This document shows, piece after piece, positions 35,753-44,686 of a stretch of 55,432 nucleotides of DNA. The notes under the pieces were generated by a model. The model did no database searches. It saw only the letters and a program-made list of their open reading frames with translations, and had not been told where the DNA came from. This DNA comes from Deltaproteobacteria bacterium (lineage in GTDB: Bacteria > Desulfobacterota > Desulfomonilia > Desulfomonilales > Desulfomonilaceae): assembly GCA_021777225.1 (NCBI GenBank), contig JAJYDQ010000021.1:1-55432 (forward strand), in the 5' to 3' direction. Position 1 is the first letter of the stretch; the number at the start of each line of letters is the position of its first letter. The position numbers and the translations under genes were made by a program.

Positions 35753-36480
35753 AAGAACAGTTGCAATTGCTTATGCGACTTCAGGACATAGACGTTCAAG
35801 TAGATCAGCATGAGACCATTCTGGAACAGTTGCCCAGGGAACTGCAAGAAATGGCAAGAAACCTGGTTTCCTTGAGACATGAAATATCTGAAACCGAGGA
35901 AAGTTTGCTCGCTGCTGAAACGGAACTTCAGAAAAAGGAATCTGAATTGAGCGTGGAGCAAGAAAAAATCAAACGATCTGAACGCAGACTATTGAGTATC
36001 AAAAACCTTAAGGAACATGAGGCTCTTTCCCGAGAAATAAAACTCGGCAAAAAGGTCGCGGGGGAAATCGAAGAAGACGTGCTGGAGTTGATGAATCGAC
36101 TTGAACAGTTAAAAAAGATCCTGGAGAGAAAAAAGGCCGATTATGCTGATTGCGAAAAGAAAATGGTGGACAGAAAAGCTGAATCAGAGGGAATCCTTTT
36201 TGACGCTACAAAGGCATTGGAGTCTCTCAAAGTGGAACAGCAGGAACTGGCCGAGAACGTTACGAAAGAATATTTCAAACGTTACACGATGGTAAGAAAA
36301 TTAAGGGGCAACGCCATAGCGGAAATGGTAAATGGTTCCTGTGATGGTTGCCATATAGCGATTCCTCCGCAACTTGGTTTAAGAGTACTGAGACAGCAGG
36401 AATTCATTTATTGTCCTAACTGCCACAGGATACTCTATGTAAAACCCGAGAACATTCCTTTACCGAATGGGGCGCAGTGA
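35749..36480 (+). CDS. Coiled-coil zinc-ribbon protein (CT398/C4-type)
   Basis: This 243-residue protein is a long antiparallel coiled coil (about residues 5-185, rich in Glu/Lys/Leu) followed by a C-terminal zinc ribbon with CDGC and CPNC motifs (NGSCDGCHIAIPPQL, FIYCPNCHRILY). It matches the bacterial C4-type zinc-ribbon family that regularly follows Nif3-like genes. The proposed role is in nucleic-acid or flagellar-protein contacts and is not established. It starts at a TTG (35749) overlapping the Nif3 stop, with AGGAGGA 9 bases upstream, a typical translational-coupling arrangement. Confidence 0.9.
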   Translation: MKEQLQLLMRLQDIDVQVDQHETILEQLPRELQEMARNLVSLRHEISETEESLLAAETELQKKESELSVEQEKIKRSERRLLSIKNLKEHEALSREIKLGKKVAGEIEEDVLELMNRLEQLKKILERKKADYADCEKKMVDRKAESEGILFDATKALESLKVEQQELAENVTKEYFKRYTMVRKLRGNAIAEMVNGSCDGCHIAIPPQLGLRVLRQQEFIYCPNCHRILYVKPENIPLPNGAQ

Positions 36481-36573
36481 TCTCTTGTGCCCGCATAGTT
36501 GGACTGATTCGTTTGAACGCGATTATTCCAATTAGACCAGAGATGTCAAATAACAATCATTTCAGAGGCCGTC

Positions 36574-38793
36574 ATGCTTTCCAAAGAACTTTTGACCGGC
36601 ATCACCGCTGAGGACATTCAGCGAATTTTGCTCATCGAACATTCTGATCCTCACAGTGTTTTGGGGGCGCATCCAGCAAAAATAGATGGTCAAGACGCGT
36701 TGATCTTCCGATTTTTCCATCCTGAAGCAAGTTCAGCAGAGTTGATAATTGGGGACGAAATTATCTCCTTGAGAGAGACGGATATAGCTGGTTTTTTTTG
36801 GACGTGGCTCCCAAAAAGATTTTTACCATTAGACTATCTCGTTAGGTTTGTTTTCGGAGATGGGGCCTCCTGGACGATTGATCCACCATATCGTTTTATG
36901 CCAACCCTTGGCGATCAAGATTTATATTTCATGGGTGAAGGTAAACATTATAATCTTTATGAAAAAATGGGCGCGCATTCTCGCTATCTCAACGGTGTAA
37001 AAGGTGTCTCATTCGCCGTATGGGCCCCTAATGCTAAGCGAGTTAGTGTAATCGGGGACTTCAACAATTGGGATGGAAGACTGTTTCCGATGCGAAGTAT
37101 GGGAGAATCGGGAACATGGGAACTTTTTGTGCCGGGTCTCGATCAGGGGAGCTTGTACAAATACGAAATCAAATCTAACTCCGATGAAATAAGAATCAAA
37201 ACCGATCCCTTCGCATTTGCCATGGAACTCAGACCAGGCTCCGCATCCAGGATCTGGGACATAGACAGGTATGAATGGGGTGACAGAGAATGGATTGGGA
37301 AACGGGACCGGACTGATCATTTCTCTTCACCCATTAATATTTATGAGGCGCATCTGGGGTCGTGGCTTCGAATGGAAGAAGACGGAAACCGGTGGGCCAG
37401 TTATCGGGAGTGTGCAGCACCCCTGATCGCACATCTGAAAAAACACGGATTCACGTATGTTGAACTCATGCCGATTATGGAACACCCGTATGACCCTTCC
37501 TGGGGTTATCAGGTTACAGGGTACTACTCTCCGACCAGCAGATTTGGGGACCCTGACGATTTCAAATTCTTCGTAGACACACTGCATCGTAACGATATTG
37601 GAGTTATACTTGATTGGGTTCCGGCTCATTTCCCAAAAGATGACTATAGCTTACGATTGTTTGATGGGACAGCGCTGTATGAACACGATGATCCCAAACA
37701 AGGAGAGCACAAAGATTGGGGAACTCTTATTTTCAATTATGGTCGAAACGAAGTCCGGAACTTTCTGGTTAGTAACGCGCTTTTCTGGCTCGACAAATAT
37801 CATATTGACGGCTTGCGAGTCGACGCAGTCGCTTCAATGCTCTATTTAAATTACAGCAGGCCAGAAGGAGAATGGGTCCCCAACATCTACGGAGGTAACG
37901 AAAACCTTCAGGGTATTGAGTTTATTAAAGAATTCAACTCGATAGTATATGCGAATTTTCCAGGCTGTTTTACCGTCGCGGAAGAGTCCACAGCGTGGAC
38001 GGGAGTAACCACTCCGACATATTTGGGAGGACTCGGATTCGGCTTCAAGTGGGACATGGGTTGGATGCACGATACCCTGGATTATTTTTCTAAAGATCCT
38101 ATACACCGCAGTTTTCATCATAATGAGCTAACATTTTCCATGATGTACGCGTACAGTGAAAACTTTGTGTTGCCTTTATCACATGATGAGGTCGTTTATG
38201 GGAAAGGTTCACTTCTCAGAAAAATGCCGGGCGACGACTGGCAAAAATTTGCTAATCTGCGTTTGCTGTTCGCATACATGTATACTCACCCCGGGAAAAA
38301 ATTGATGATGGCGGGATCTGAATTAGGCTCATGGAATGAATGGAGTCACGATTCCAGTCTGGAACGACAATTGCTCAACTATGATTCTCATCGCCAGATT
38401 TCAAAGTTTGTGCAAGATTTAGGAGCAGTTTATACTTCAAATAAAGCTTTGTGGGAATGGGACTGTAGGCCGGAAGGCTTTTCTTGGATAGACTGTAATG
38501 ACAATATGAACAGTGTCTTGACATACATTCGGAGAAGCCAGGACGAATATGTGATTTGTCTTTTGAACTTCACACCTGTTGTGCGTGAAGGTTACCGTGT
38601 CGGAGTGCCTGAAATGACATCATATAAAGAAATACTCAATTCTGATTCTGAATATTATGGCGGAGGAAACGTCGGTAACGCCGGTTTTATAGTTGCCAAA
38701 CAGGGCCGGTATCATGGCTATGAACAATTTCTGGAACTGACGCTGCCACCTTTGGCAGGTTTGATCCTCACCAAAGCCGGAGACGGAGAATAA
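36574..38793 (+). CDS. glgB: 1,4-alpha-glucan (glycogen) branching enzyme
   Basis: GlgB moves alpha-1,4 chains into alpha-1,6 branches during glycogen synthesis. This 739-residue GH13 enzyme has the N-terminal carbohydrate-binding and beta-sandwich part (HSDPHSVLGAHPAKIDGQ, FAVWAPNAKRVSVIGDFNNW) and the TIM barrel with YVELMPIMEHPYDPSWGYQV. The nucleophile is Asp417 in GLRVDAVASML, the acid/base is Glu470 in FTVAEESTAW, and the transition-state Asp is in PLSHDEVV. Length and motifs are complete. It is convergent with hldD. Another alpha-glucan-type enzyme (GH57) lies at 42241, but no other glycogen genes are in the window. Confidence 0.97.
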   Translation: MLSKELLTGITAEDIQRILLIEHSDPHSVLGAHPAKIDGQDALIFRFFHPEASSAELIIGDEIISLRETDIAGFFWTWLPKRFLPLDYLVRFVFGDGASWTIDPPYRFMPTLGDQDLYFMGEGKHYNLYEKMGAHSRYLNGVKGVSFAVWAPNAKRVSVIGDFNNWDGRLFPMRSMGESGTWELFVPGLDQGSLYKYEIKSNSDEIRIKTDPFAFAMELRPGSASRIWDIDRYEWGDREWIGKRDRTDHFSSPINIYEAHLGSWLRMEEDGNRWASYRECAAPLIAHLKKHGFTYVELMPIMEHPYDPSWGYQVTGYYSPTSRFGDPDDFKFFVDTLHRNDIGVILDWVPAHFPKDDYSLRLFDGTALYEHDDPKQGEHKDWGTLIFNYGRNEVRNFLVSNALFWLDKYHIDGLRVDAVASMLYLNYSRPEGEWVPNIYGGNENLQGIEFIKEFNSIVYANFPGCFTVAEESTAWTGVTTPTYLGGLGFGFKWDMGWMHDTLDYFSKDPIHRSFHHNELTFSMMYAYSENFVLPLSHDEVVYGKGSLLRKMPGDDWQKFANLRLLFAYMYTHPGKKLMMAGSELGSWNEWSHDSSLERQLLNYDSHRQISKFVQDLGAVYTSNKALWEWDCRPEGFSWIDCNDNMNSVLTYIRRSQDEYVICLLNFTPVVREGYRVGVPEMTSYKEILNSDSEYYGGGNVGNAGFIVAKQGRYHGYEQFLELTLPPLAGLILTKAGDGE

Positions 38794-38816
38794 TGAACCT
38801 GTGAATTAGTCTTCTA

Positions 38817-39803
38817 TCAAGTTTCTAGCATTTCACAGTCAGGCTCTTTTTCAAGATAGTTTAAAATGTAATCCTGTACTGCTTCTTCTAGATTGTAGAA
38901 TTTTCCCTGATAACCAACGCTTTTTAATTTCTCCAATTCAGCGCAAGTGTAATATTGATATCGTTTGTCTAAACCGGATGGCATGTCGACGTACTCTATA
39001 TGGTTAGGGATTTTGAGCGCTGAAAGAACACTACTAGCTAATCTGTTAAAAGTATTCGCTTCCCCGGTTCCCACATTGAACAATCCATTTGCTTCAGGTC
39101 TTCCTAGGAAAAACAGTGTGACCTTTACGGCGTCCTTTACGTAGATGAAGTCACGGCGCTGTTCGCCGTCCGCGTAATTGGGTAGATAAGATTTGAAGAG
39201 ACTGATGATTCCACTGCGTTTTGCCTGGCCATAAGCCCTGATTGCCACACTTCGCATGGGACCTTTGTGATATTCATTTGGCCCGAAGACATTAAAATAC
39301 TTGAGTCCCACGGACCTTTTTAGGAACCCCGTTTTATGGGCCCAACAATCAAACAGGTGCTTTGAGTAGCCATACATGTTGAGCGGTTGCAAATAAGATC
39401 CTGGCTCCGGTTTGTCCGAATATCCTTGGGCGCCGGAGCCATAAGTGGCCGCGCTGGAGGCGTAAATAAAACGGGTTCGTGGTTTCTCGGCGTATATTGT
39501 TGCAAGTCTTCGAGAATATTCGTAATTATTTTGAATTAGATAGTCCGCATCCTTTTCGGTTGTTGAACTACACGCGCCCAAATGAAATACAGCCGAAACA
39601 TCATTGCCGAACAATCCCTTTTCAGCTTTACAAATAAAGTTTTCCTTGGTTTCGAAATCCAGGAATCTGAGATCACGAAGGTTCTTCCACTTTTCTCCAG
39701 TCCCTAAATGATCGACGATCAAAATGTGTTCTTCACCTAATTGGTTGAGGGCATTGACCAGATTACTTCCTATAAATCCCGCTCCGCCGGTTACTATAAT
39801 CAT
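38817..39803 (-). CDS. hldD: ADP-L-glycero-D-manno-heptose 6-epimerase
   Basis: HldD (RfaD) makes ADP-L-glycero-D-manno-heptose for the LPS inner core, evidence for a Gram-negative outer membrane. This extended short-chain dehydrogenase has the NAD(P) motif VTGGAGFIGSNLV, the loop IVDHLGTGEKWKNL, the Tyr/Lys catalytic pair in MYGYSKHLFD, and the substrate part KYFNVFGPNEYHKGPMRSVA. The frame extends to a TTG at 39833, but the ATG at 39803 starts exactly at the family's MIIVTGG, giving 328 residues. It is monocistronic here; other heptose genes must be elsewhere. Confidence 0.95.
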   Translation of the reverse strand: MIIVTGGAGFIGSNLVNALNQLGEEHILIVDHLGTGEKWKNLRDLRFLDFETKENFICKAEKGLFGNDVSAVFHLGACSSTTEKDADYLIQNNYEYSRRLATIYAEKPRTRFIYASSAATYGSGAQGYSDKPEPGSYLQPLNMYGYSKHLFDCWAHKTGFLKRSVGLKYFNVFGPNEYHKGPMRSVAIRAYGQAKRSGIISLFKSYLPNYADGEQRRDFIYVKDAVKVTLFFLGRPEANGLFNVGTGEANTFNRLASSVLSALKIPNHIEYVDMPSGLDKRYQYYTCAELEKLKSVGYQGKFYNLEEAVQDYILNYLEKEPDCEMLET

Positions 39804-40044
39804 GGTGACGGTTTTATGCCTTTCGTTGACCAAATTTTACCCATCAATTTTTCAAATGGTTTAGCATGAATTGATTTAGCGCACATGATGAAAATTCGCA
39901 ATAACTTATACTACTTCCGAACGATTCAATCATTTCTTAAAAACCTATGTCGATTGAATAACTAGACAAATTACAAATTTTTATGGTAATAGGAAAGGAT
40001 CATCCCCTTAAAGGATTATTTGATCATTTAGGGAGTAACGACAA

Positions 40045-40329
40045 ATGAAGAAGCTGCTTGTGGTAATCGCTCTTACCGTTTCACTGGGTCTTCTGGCTGG
40101 GTTGTGTGCGCAACCTGCGTCCGCGTTTTTCAACGGCCTGCCATTCTTTGGAAACAGCGCAAAATCTTGCTGTGTTCCAGTATGCGCTCCTGTTGGTTGT
40201 GGCTACTATTGCGCTCCGGCTTATGCTTGCAAGTCAATGAAAGCAAAAAAGGCCAAAGCCAAAGGCAATGAACCGGTGAAGGCGAAAAAGGTAAAGAAAG
40301 AAAAAAAGACAAAAAAGGAAACGAAGTAA
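40045..40329 (+). CDS. Small secreted Cys-rich, Lys-tailed protein
   Basis: This 94-residue protein has a signal peptide (MKKLLVVIALTVSLGLLAGL, site at ASAFFNG), then a compact segment with six cysteines (Cys42, 43, 47, 52, 56, 62) in SCCVPVCAPVGCGYYCAP, and ends in a 30-residue tail that is about half lysine. The ATG has GGGAG 9 bases upstream. Cysteines plus a polycationic tail suggest binding of an anionic surface or metal, but this is inference. A long palindrome follows immediately and may shape its mRNA 3' end. Confidence 0.65.
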   Translation: MKKLLVVIALTVSLGLLAGLCAQPASAFFNGLPFFGNSAKSCCVPVCAPVGCGYYCAPAYACKSMKAKKAKAKGNEPVKAKKVKKEKKTKKETK

Positions 40330-40330
40330 G

Positions 40331-40507
40331 GCACAAGAAAATTTGTAGGACACAAATGACTCATGGGTCTGAGATTCGAGGCTCAATCGCAGGATTTCTG
40401 CTCAGGGGATGACATTTTGGAATCCTGTTATACTTGGCCTCGGATGTCAAACCATGAGTCATTTGATCACTTGCACCTGGTTATGCGCTCTTCGCAGTTT
40501 CTTGTGC
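40331..40507. repeat. Nested long inverted repeat (possible MITE or structured RNA)
   Basis: Four matched arm pairs nest inside one another: GCACAAGAAA (40331-40340) with TTTCTTGTGC (40498-40507); CAAATGACTCATGG (40353-40366) with CCATGAGTCATTTG (40452-40465); CGAGGC (40377-40382) with GCCTCG (40437-40442); CAGGATT (40390-40396) with AATCCTG (40421-40427). The whole folds into one imperfect hairpin of about 180 bases just after the Cys/Lys protein stop. Outer arms resemble terminal inverted repeats, but no target duplication is evident. The remainder of the 300-base gap to 40630 shows nothing else. Confidence 0.75.
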
Positions 40508-40629
40508 GCCTGAAAACGCGATTTTGCTAAATTGGTCCGATAGTCTTTCCACACATTTATTTTCTCTAATTAAAAAATTCATCCAAATAACAATTTTTCA
40601 AAGTTTTATATGTGAAGTCGGCCTAAGTT

Positions 40630-41133
40630 ATGATTCTTGATACTAATACGGATATGCCGAATTCGGAGGTAGATTTGGGTCTTTTTAAAGAAGTCATGTT
40701 GCAACTGAACAAGCGCGAAACGGAATCCAAACCACCGGCGGTGATGGACGATGATAGAATTTTCCTGGCATGGCAACGGACACACATGGCTAATGAAAGG
40801 ACCTTTTTGTCGTGGTCCCGGACCAGCATTTCTCTCTTAGCGTTTGGTTTTGTCATAGAAAAATTTGAAATATTTTTGCGACATTTAGTTGCTTTTGAAG
40901 AAGGGACTGTGGCTCAAAATCATGGTAATAGCGCCATCTATTTGAGTCTTCTATGTTTTATTCTTGCTGGATTTATGATTGTTGTCTCTGGGATGCGTTT
41001 CATTCTTGCGAGAAGGCATATTAACAGAGGCGAAGCTGTTTTCTCGGCAGTTCCGGACCTACTGGTAGTAGTGTCCGTGGCTGTTATAATCGGTCTGGCC
41101 TTTATGCTGGGATTACAACGTTATATATGGTAA
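40630..41133 (+). CDS. DUF202 (YidH-type) membrane protein
   Basis: This 167-residue inner-membrane protein has a hydrophilic N-terminus ending in the DUF202 signature LAWQRTHMANERTFLSWSRT, followed by three hydrophobic helices (about residues 70-85, SISLLAFGFVIEKF; 105-127, LSLLCFILAGFMIVVSG; 143-162, LLVVVSVAVIIGLAFMLG). DUF202/YidH proteins are widespread small membrane proteins of unknown function. The N-terminal acidic 45 residues are longer than in typical YidH. It is isolated, with about 120 bases of AT-rich DNA after it. Confidence 0.88.
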   Translation: MILDTNTDMPNSEVDLGLFKEVMLQLNKRETESKPPAVMDDDRIFLAWQRTHMANERTFLSWSRTSISLLAFGFVIEKFEIFLRHLVAFEEGTVAQNHGNSAIYLSLLCFILAGFMIVVSGMRFILARRHINRGEAVFSAVPDLLVVVSVAVIIGLAFMLGLQRYIW

Positions 41134-41251
41134 ACGAAGAACTCTGGGAGCGGTTGTTTAATTGAATCTCCAGACTTTAAAATAATTCCTAATGACTTCG
41201 CTGAGTTACTACAAATAATCTTCAGGGCTGACCGATACCATACTGAAGTTA

Positions 41252-41512
41252 TTAATCATTCCCGATGTTATTCATCTGTCGATTCCATTTTTTCCAATAT
41301 CTTTTTTCACACCGGTCGATGCACTGGGCGGAAAGCTGCCACAACCCTGGATCGTCATAGTCGAATTGCTCATGGCAATCTTGTAAACAGAGTTCGCGTT
41401 GTTGTTCAATATCCTCAAAAGAGTTTGCAGATGGGACAAATACGCCAAAGTTTATAAACGCGACCAGTATCGCAACAATCGCTAATGTAAATAAGTATTT
41501 AATTTTTTTCAT
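41252..41512 (-). CDS. Small exported twin-CX3C protein
   Basis: This 86-residue protein has a signal or anchor helix (MKKIKYLFTLAIVAILVAFI, possible cleavage near SANSF) and a mature part with two CX3C motifs, Cys42-Cys46 (CLQDC) and Cys64-Cys68 (CIDRC), 17 residues apart and flanked by charged helices. That is the coiled-coil-helix-coiled-coil-helix pattern of small disulfide-linked periplasmic or intermembrane proteins. Bacterial functions are mostly unknown. AAGGAGG lies 6 bases before the ATG, a strong Shine-Dalgarno. It is convergent with the DUF202 gene. Confidence 0.65.
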   Translation of the reverse strand: MKKIKYLFTLAIVAILVAFINFGVFVPSANSFEDIEQQRELCLQDCHEQFDYDDPGLWQLSAQCIDRCEKRYWKKWNRQMNNIGND

Positions 41513-41735
41513 CCCTAGCCTCCTTATGTAAAAGTTGATAAAAACGCCTCAATTAAGAGTTCAACAATATTAGAATATGCATCTTGAACTAGATGTCATA
41601 AAAATGTTGAAAAACGGCCATGAGTGTCTTGGTTTTACCTAAAAACATCCAATTGTAAATATATTATATTATAATTTTAAGACGCAATGTTTTAATACAA
41701 GTAACAATCCATAAACTTGAGAAGTTATTTGTTGA

Positions 41736-41764
41736 TTGACTTTTATTAATTAATTTGGTATAGT
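41736..41764 (+). promoter_or_regulatory. Near-consensus promoter of the Lys/His-rich protein
   Basis: TTGACT (41736-41741) lies 17 bases ahead of TATAGT (41759-41764) in a very AT-rich stretch. Transcription would start near 41771, about 28 bases before the ATG at 41799. The surrounding 41513-41798 interval is otherwise empty. Confidence 0.65.
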
Positions 41765-41798
41765 TACTATAATTCCATGTCAACAGGAGATGAAAAAC

Positions 41799-42146
41799 AT
41801 GACAAGATTCCTTGTTTTGGTATCTTTTCTGGTTGTTTGTCTATTTGCTAATTTCTCGGCTCAGGCCCTTGCAAGCGTCACGAGCGATGGCCTATCATTG
41901 GATAATTTTAAACTAGCCGATTCAAAGCCATATGACGCGTTAGCAAAAGCCTTTCAGAAAACCCGTCATCAGGCCGTATCAAGTGGCAGCACAAAAACTC
42001 CGCATAAAAAAGCCACATCCAAGCTGTCAAAGAACTCAAAGTCCCACAAAAAGAGTTATGCTTATAAAGGAAAAAGTTCCAAAAATCACAAAAAAACATC
42101 AGTTAAGAAATCCAGAATGTACAAGAAGGCTGCTTACCACCATTAA
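41799..42146 (+). CDS. Small secreted Lys/His/Ser-rich basic protein
   Basis: This 115-residue protein has a signal peptide (MTRFLVLVSFLVVCLFANFS, site near AQALAS) and a mature part that becomes highly basic after about residue 55: repeated Lys, Ser and His in KTPHKKATSKLSKNSKSHKK and SSKNHKKTSVKKSRMYKKAA, ending YHH. An ATG at 41790 sits directly on the Shine-Dalgarno (CAGGAG), so the ATG nine bases later is the better start. The composition suggests binding of polyanions such as LPS, DNA or silica, but no family is recognised. A terminator follows. Confidence 0.65.
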   Translation: MTRFLVLVSFLVVCLFANFSAQALASVTSDGLSLDNFKLADSKPYDALAKAFQKTRHQAVSSGSTKTPHKKATSKLSKNSKSHKKSYAYKGKSSKNHKKTSVKKSRMYKKAAYHH

Positions 42147-42181
42147 ATTCAATTTAGTCTTAGAGCATCGCAAAAATTTGG

Positions 42182-42215
42182 ACCCACCTTTTGATTACAA
42201 AAGGTGGGTTTTTTG
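42182..42215 (+). terminator. Rho-independent terminator of the Lys/His-rich protein gene
   Basis: ACCCACCTTTT (42182-42192) pairs perfectly with AAAAGGTGGGT (42199-42209) across a 6-base GATTAC loop and is followed by TTTTTG. It lies 35 bases after the stop codon at 42146. Confidence 0.85.
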
Positions 42216-42240
42216 TTATTAGATCTGTAGAGGGCAGTGT

Positions 42241-44652
42241 ATGGATCGATACTTTACAAAACAAATTTGTATTCATGGTCATTTCTATCAACCGCCTAGA
42301 GAAAATCCGTGGCTTGAGGAAGTCGAAAAACAGGATTCTGCTCATCCTTTCCATGATTGGAACGAAAGAATAGCATATGAGTGTTACCGTCCAAATTCTG
42401 AAGCGCGGTTGTTGGATAGTCAGGGAAGATTAAGACGAATAATCAATAATTATGAATATATCAGCTTCAATTTTGGCCCCACATTGCTGTCATGGATGGA
42501 ACAGCGTGAAAAAACTGCCTACGAATCAATTCTAAGAGCTGATGCGAATTCCATAATCAATAGGTCCGGACATGGCAATGCTATAGCTCAAGCATACAAT
42601 CACATGATCATGCCTTTAGCCACGCCCCGCGACAAGATCACACAAATATTGTGGGGAATCAAGGATTTTAGAAAACGTTTCATGCGTGATCCTGAGGGTA
42701 TGTGGCTTCCCGAGACGGCTGTAGACTTGGAAACGCTAGAAATAATGGTAGATAACGGTTTATTGTTCACAGTCCTATCACCTCATCAGGCGAAGCGATT
42801 TCGGGAAAAGGCAACTGATTACTGGCGGAATGTCGATGGGACCGCAATTGACCCATCTAGGCCCTATCTGTGTCAGTTACCAGACGGATCTCACATTACC
42901 ATTTTCTTTTTTGACGCTCCCATATCTCAGGCAATTGCTTTTGAAGGATTGCTTAATAGCGGGGCTGCCTTTAAGGATCGACTAGTTGGGGCTTTTTCTA
43001 ACCAGCGGACTTGGCCTCAGTTAGTAAACATTGCTACGGATGGCGAGTCTTACGGGCACCATCATCGATTTGGTGAGATGGCTTTAGCTTTCGCCTTAGA
43101 GCAGTTGATGAATGAACCGGACCTGCGGCTAACAAATTACGCTGAATTTCTTGCAAGCTATCCACCGGTAACTCAAGTAGAAATTGTCGAAAGGACTTCG
43201 TGGAGCTGTTCTCACGGGGTTGGACGTTGGATTAGAGACTGCGGATGTTCCGCCAATCAAAAATCTGGCTGGAACCAGGCGTGGCGCACACCGCTGCGCA
43301 AATCCCTCGATTTAATCCGTGACGGGGTTGACCACCTCTTTGAGAAACGAGGACAAGATCTATTCAAAGAACCATGGATCGCACGCGACAATTACATTGA
43401 TCTCCTATTGCAGGATCGGTCTGAAATGCACGCGTTTTTAAAATCATGCGAAAAAGGGGACCTTTCACCTGCCGAATATGTAGAAGCGTTAAGTCTGCTG
43501 GAAATGCAAAGAAATCGAATGTTGATGTACACAAGCTGTGGATGGTTTTTTGACGACATTACCGGAATTGAAACTCTGCAGATATTGAGTTACGCTGCGC
43601 GTGTTCTGCAATTGGCGAGCGCCTATGATCCTGCTTTGGTCAACGAATTCTTGAGAGAATTGTTTCCTGCGGTTAGTAACATTCAATCTCACATCCACGG
43701 AGATGAGCTATATAAGGAAAAAATTGCCCCGCAGATAATTGATCTTCCACAAGTGGCCGCACACGTCGCTATTTCAGCACTTTTTGACCAACCCCACGCT
43801 TCCCTGAAAGTGTATGTCTACAACGTCCATTTAGTTGATTTTGCAAGAGAAGACTTTGGGGAACGAATATTATTGATCGGTCAGGTGAGAATACAAAGTT
43901 CCGTTACACTACGTGAACAACGACTCATTTTTGCTGTTTTGTATTTGGGCGCGGTTGATCTTCGCTGTTCAATTCAACTGTTGTCAGGCGGCCAAGTGGG
44001 TTATGAGGACTTGAAAAAGGATCTCATGGACACCTTTAAAAAACATTCCTCCACAGAATTGATACGAAAACTCGATGGATATTTTCCCCACAAATATTTT
44101 ACACTTAAAGATCTATTCGTAGAACAAAGATCCAGGCTTCTTGAAGCGGTGACCAAAAGGATGTTTCAGGAACAAGCTGCGTTATTGGGCACATTTTACA
44201 AAAAGAATGAGGATTTAGCCCGCCTGATAGTGAATCACAGCTCACGCTTGCCTGACACATTCAGGGCCGCTGCGAGATTCGTTTTAAACCGGAGGTTCCT
44301 CAGGGAGCTGGAAAAGTTATCGCAGGAAATTTTTCCAGAGGGTTTGGAATCAGTCCTTAAAGACATAAATTTTTGGAAAATAGAATTGGATCTAAGCGCA
44401 GCCCAAAAACTGATAAGCCATCGAATCGGACTTCTCGTTGAAAAACTTGGTCAGGACTGGTCAAACAAATCCGTTCTTTCTGAAATCTTCAGGTTCCTGG
44501 ATATGGCCCAGAATCTCGATATCAATCTTCAACTTGGTGAAGCTCAGATAGAGTTGTTTCGAATTATCCACAAGGACGAAGGCCAACCTAAAAAAGAAAT
44601 TTCACCTGAAATGAAAAGACTTGCGGAGCGGTTGGCGGTAAGATTGGACTAA
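42241..44652 (+). CDS. GH57 family glycosidase with DUF3536 domain
   Basis: This 803-residue enzyme has the N-terminal GH57 (beta/alpha)7 barrel: ICIHGHFYQPPRENPW at the start, the probable nucleophile Glu158 in GMWLPETAVD and the acid Asp267 in NIATDGESYGHHH. The C-terminal half matches DUF3536 (WSCSHGVGRWIRDCGCSANQ, YTSCGWFFDDITGIETLQIL). GH57 enzymes act on alpha-glucans or related alpha-linked sugars; the activity of DUF3536 members is not established. There is no signal peptide, so it is cytoplasmic. It may work with stored glycogen made using GlgB (36574), but this is inference. GAGGG precedes the ATG by 6 bases. Confidence 0.9.
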   Translation: MDRYFTKQICIHGHFYQPPRENPWLEEVEKQDSAHPFHDWNERIAYECYRPNSEARLLDSQGRLRRIINNYEYISFNFGPTLLSWMEQREKTAYESILRADANSIINRSGHGNAIAQAYNHMIMPLATPRDKITQILWGIKDFRKRFMRDPEGMWLPETAVDLETLEIMVDNGLLFTVLSPHQAKRFREKATDYWRNVDGTAIDPSRPYLCQLPDGSHITIFFFDAPISQAIAFEGLLNSGAAFKDRLVGAFSNQRTWPQLVNIATDGESYGHHHRFGEMALAFALEQLMNEPDLRLTNYAEFLASYPPVTQVEIVERTSWSCSHGVGRWIRDCGCSANQKSGWNQAWRTPLRKSLDLIRDGVDHLFEKRGQDLFKEPWIARDNYIDLLLQDRSEMHAFLKSCEKGDLSPAEYVEALSLLEMQRNRMLMYTSCGWFFDDITGIETLQILSYAARVLQLASAYDPALVNEFLRELFPAVSNIQSHIHGDELYKEKIAPQIIDLPQVAAHVAISALFDQPHASLKVYVYNVHLVDFAREDFGERILLIGQVRIQSSVTLREQRLIFAVLYLGAVDLRCSIQLLSGGQVGYEDLKKDLMDTFKKHSSTELIRKLDGYFPHKYFTLKDLFVEQRSRLLEAVTKRMFQEQAALLGTFYKKNEDLARLIVNHSSRLPDTFRAAARFVLNRRFLRELEKLSQEIFPEGLESVLKDINFWKIELDLSAAQKLISHRIGLLVEKLGQDWSNKSVLSEIFRFLDMAQNLDINLQLGEAQIELFRIIHKDEGQPKKEISPEMKRLAERLAVRLD

Positions 44653-44686
44653 AATGAGCCAAAATCGCTGTTTCACATGGTAGCTT

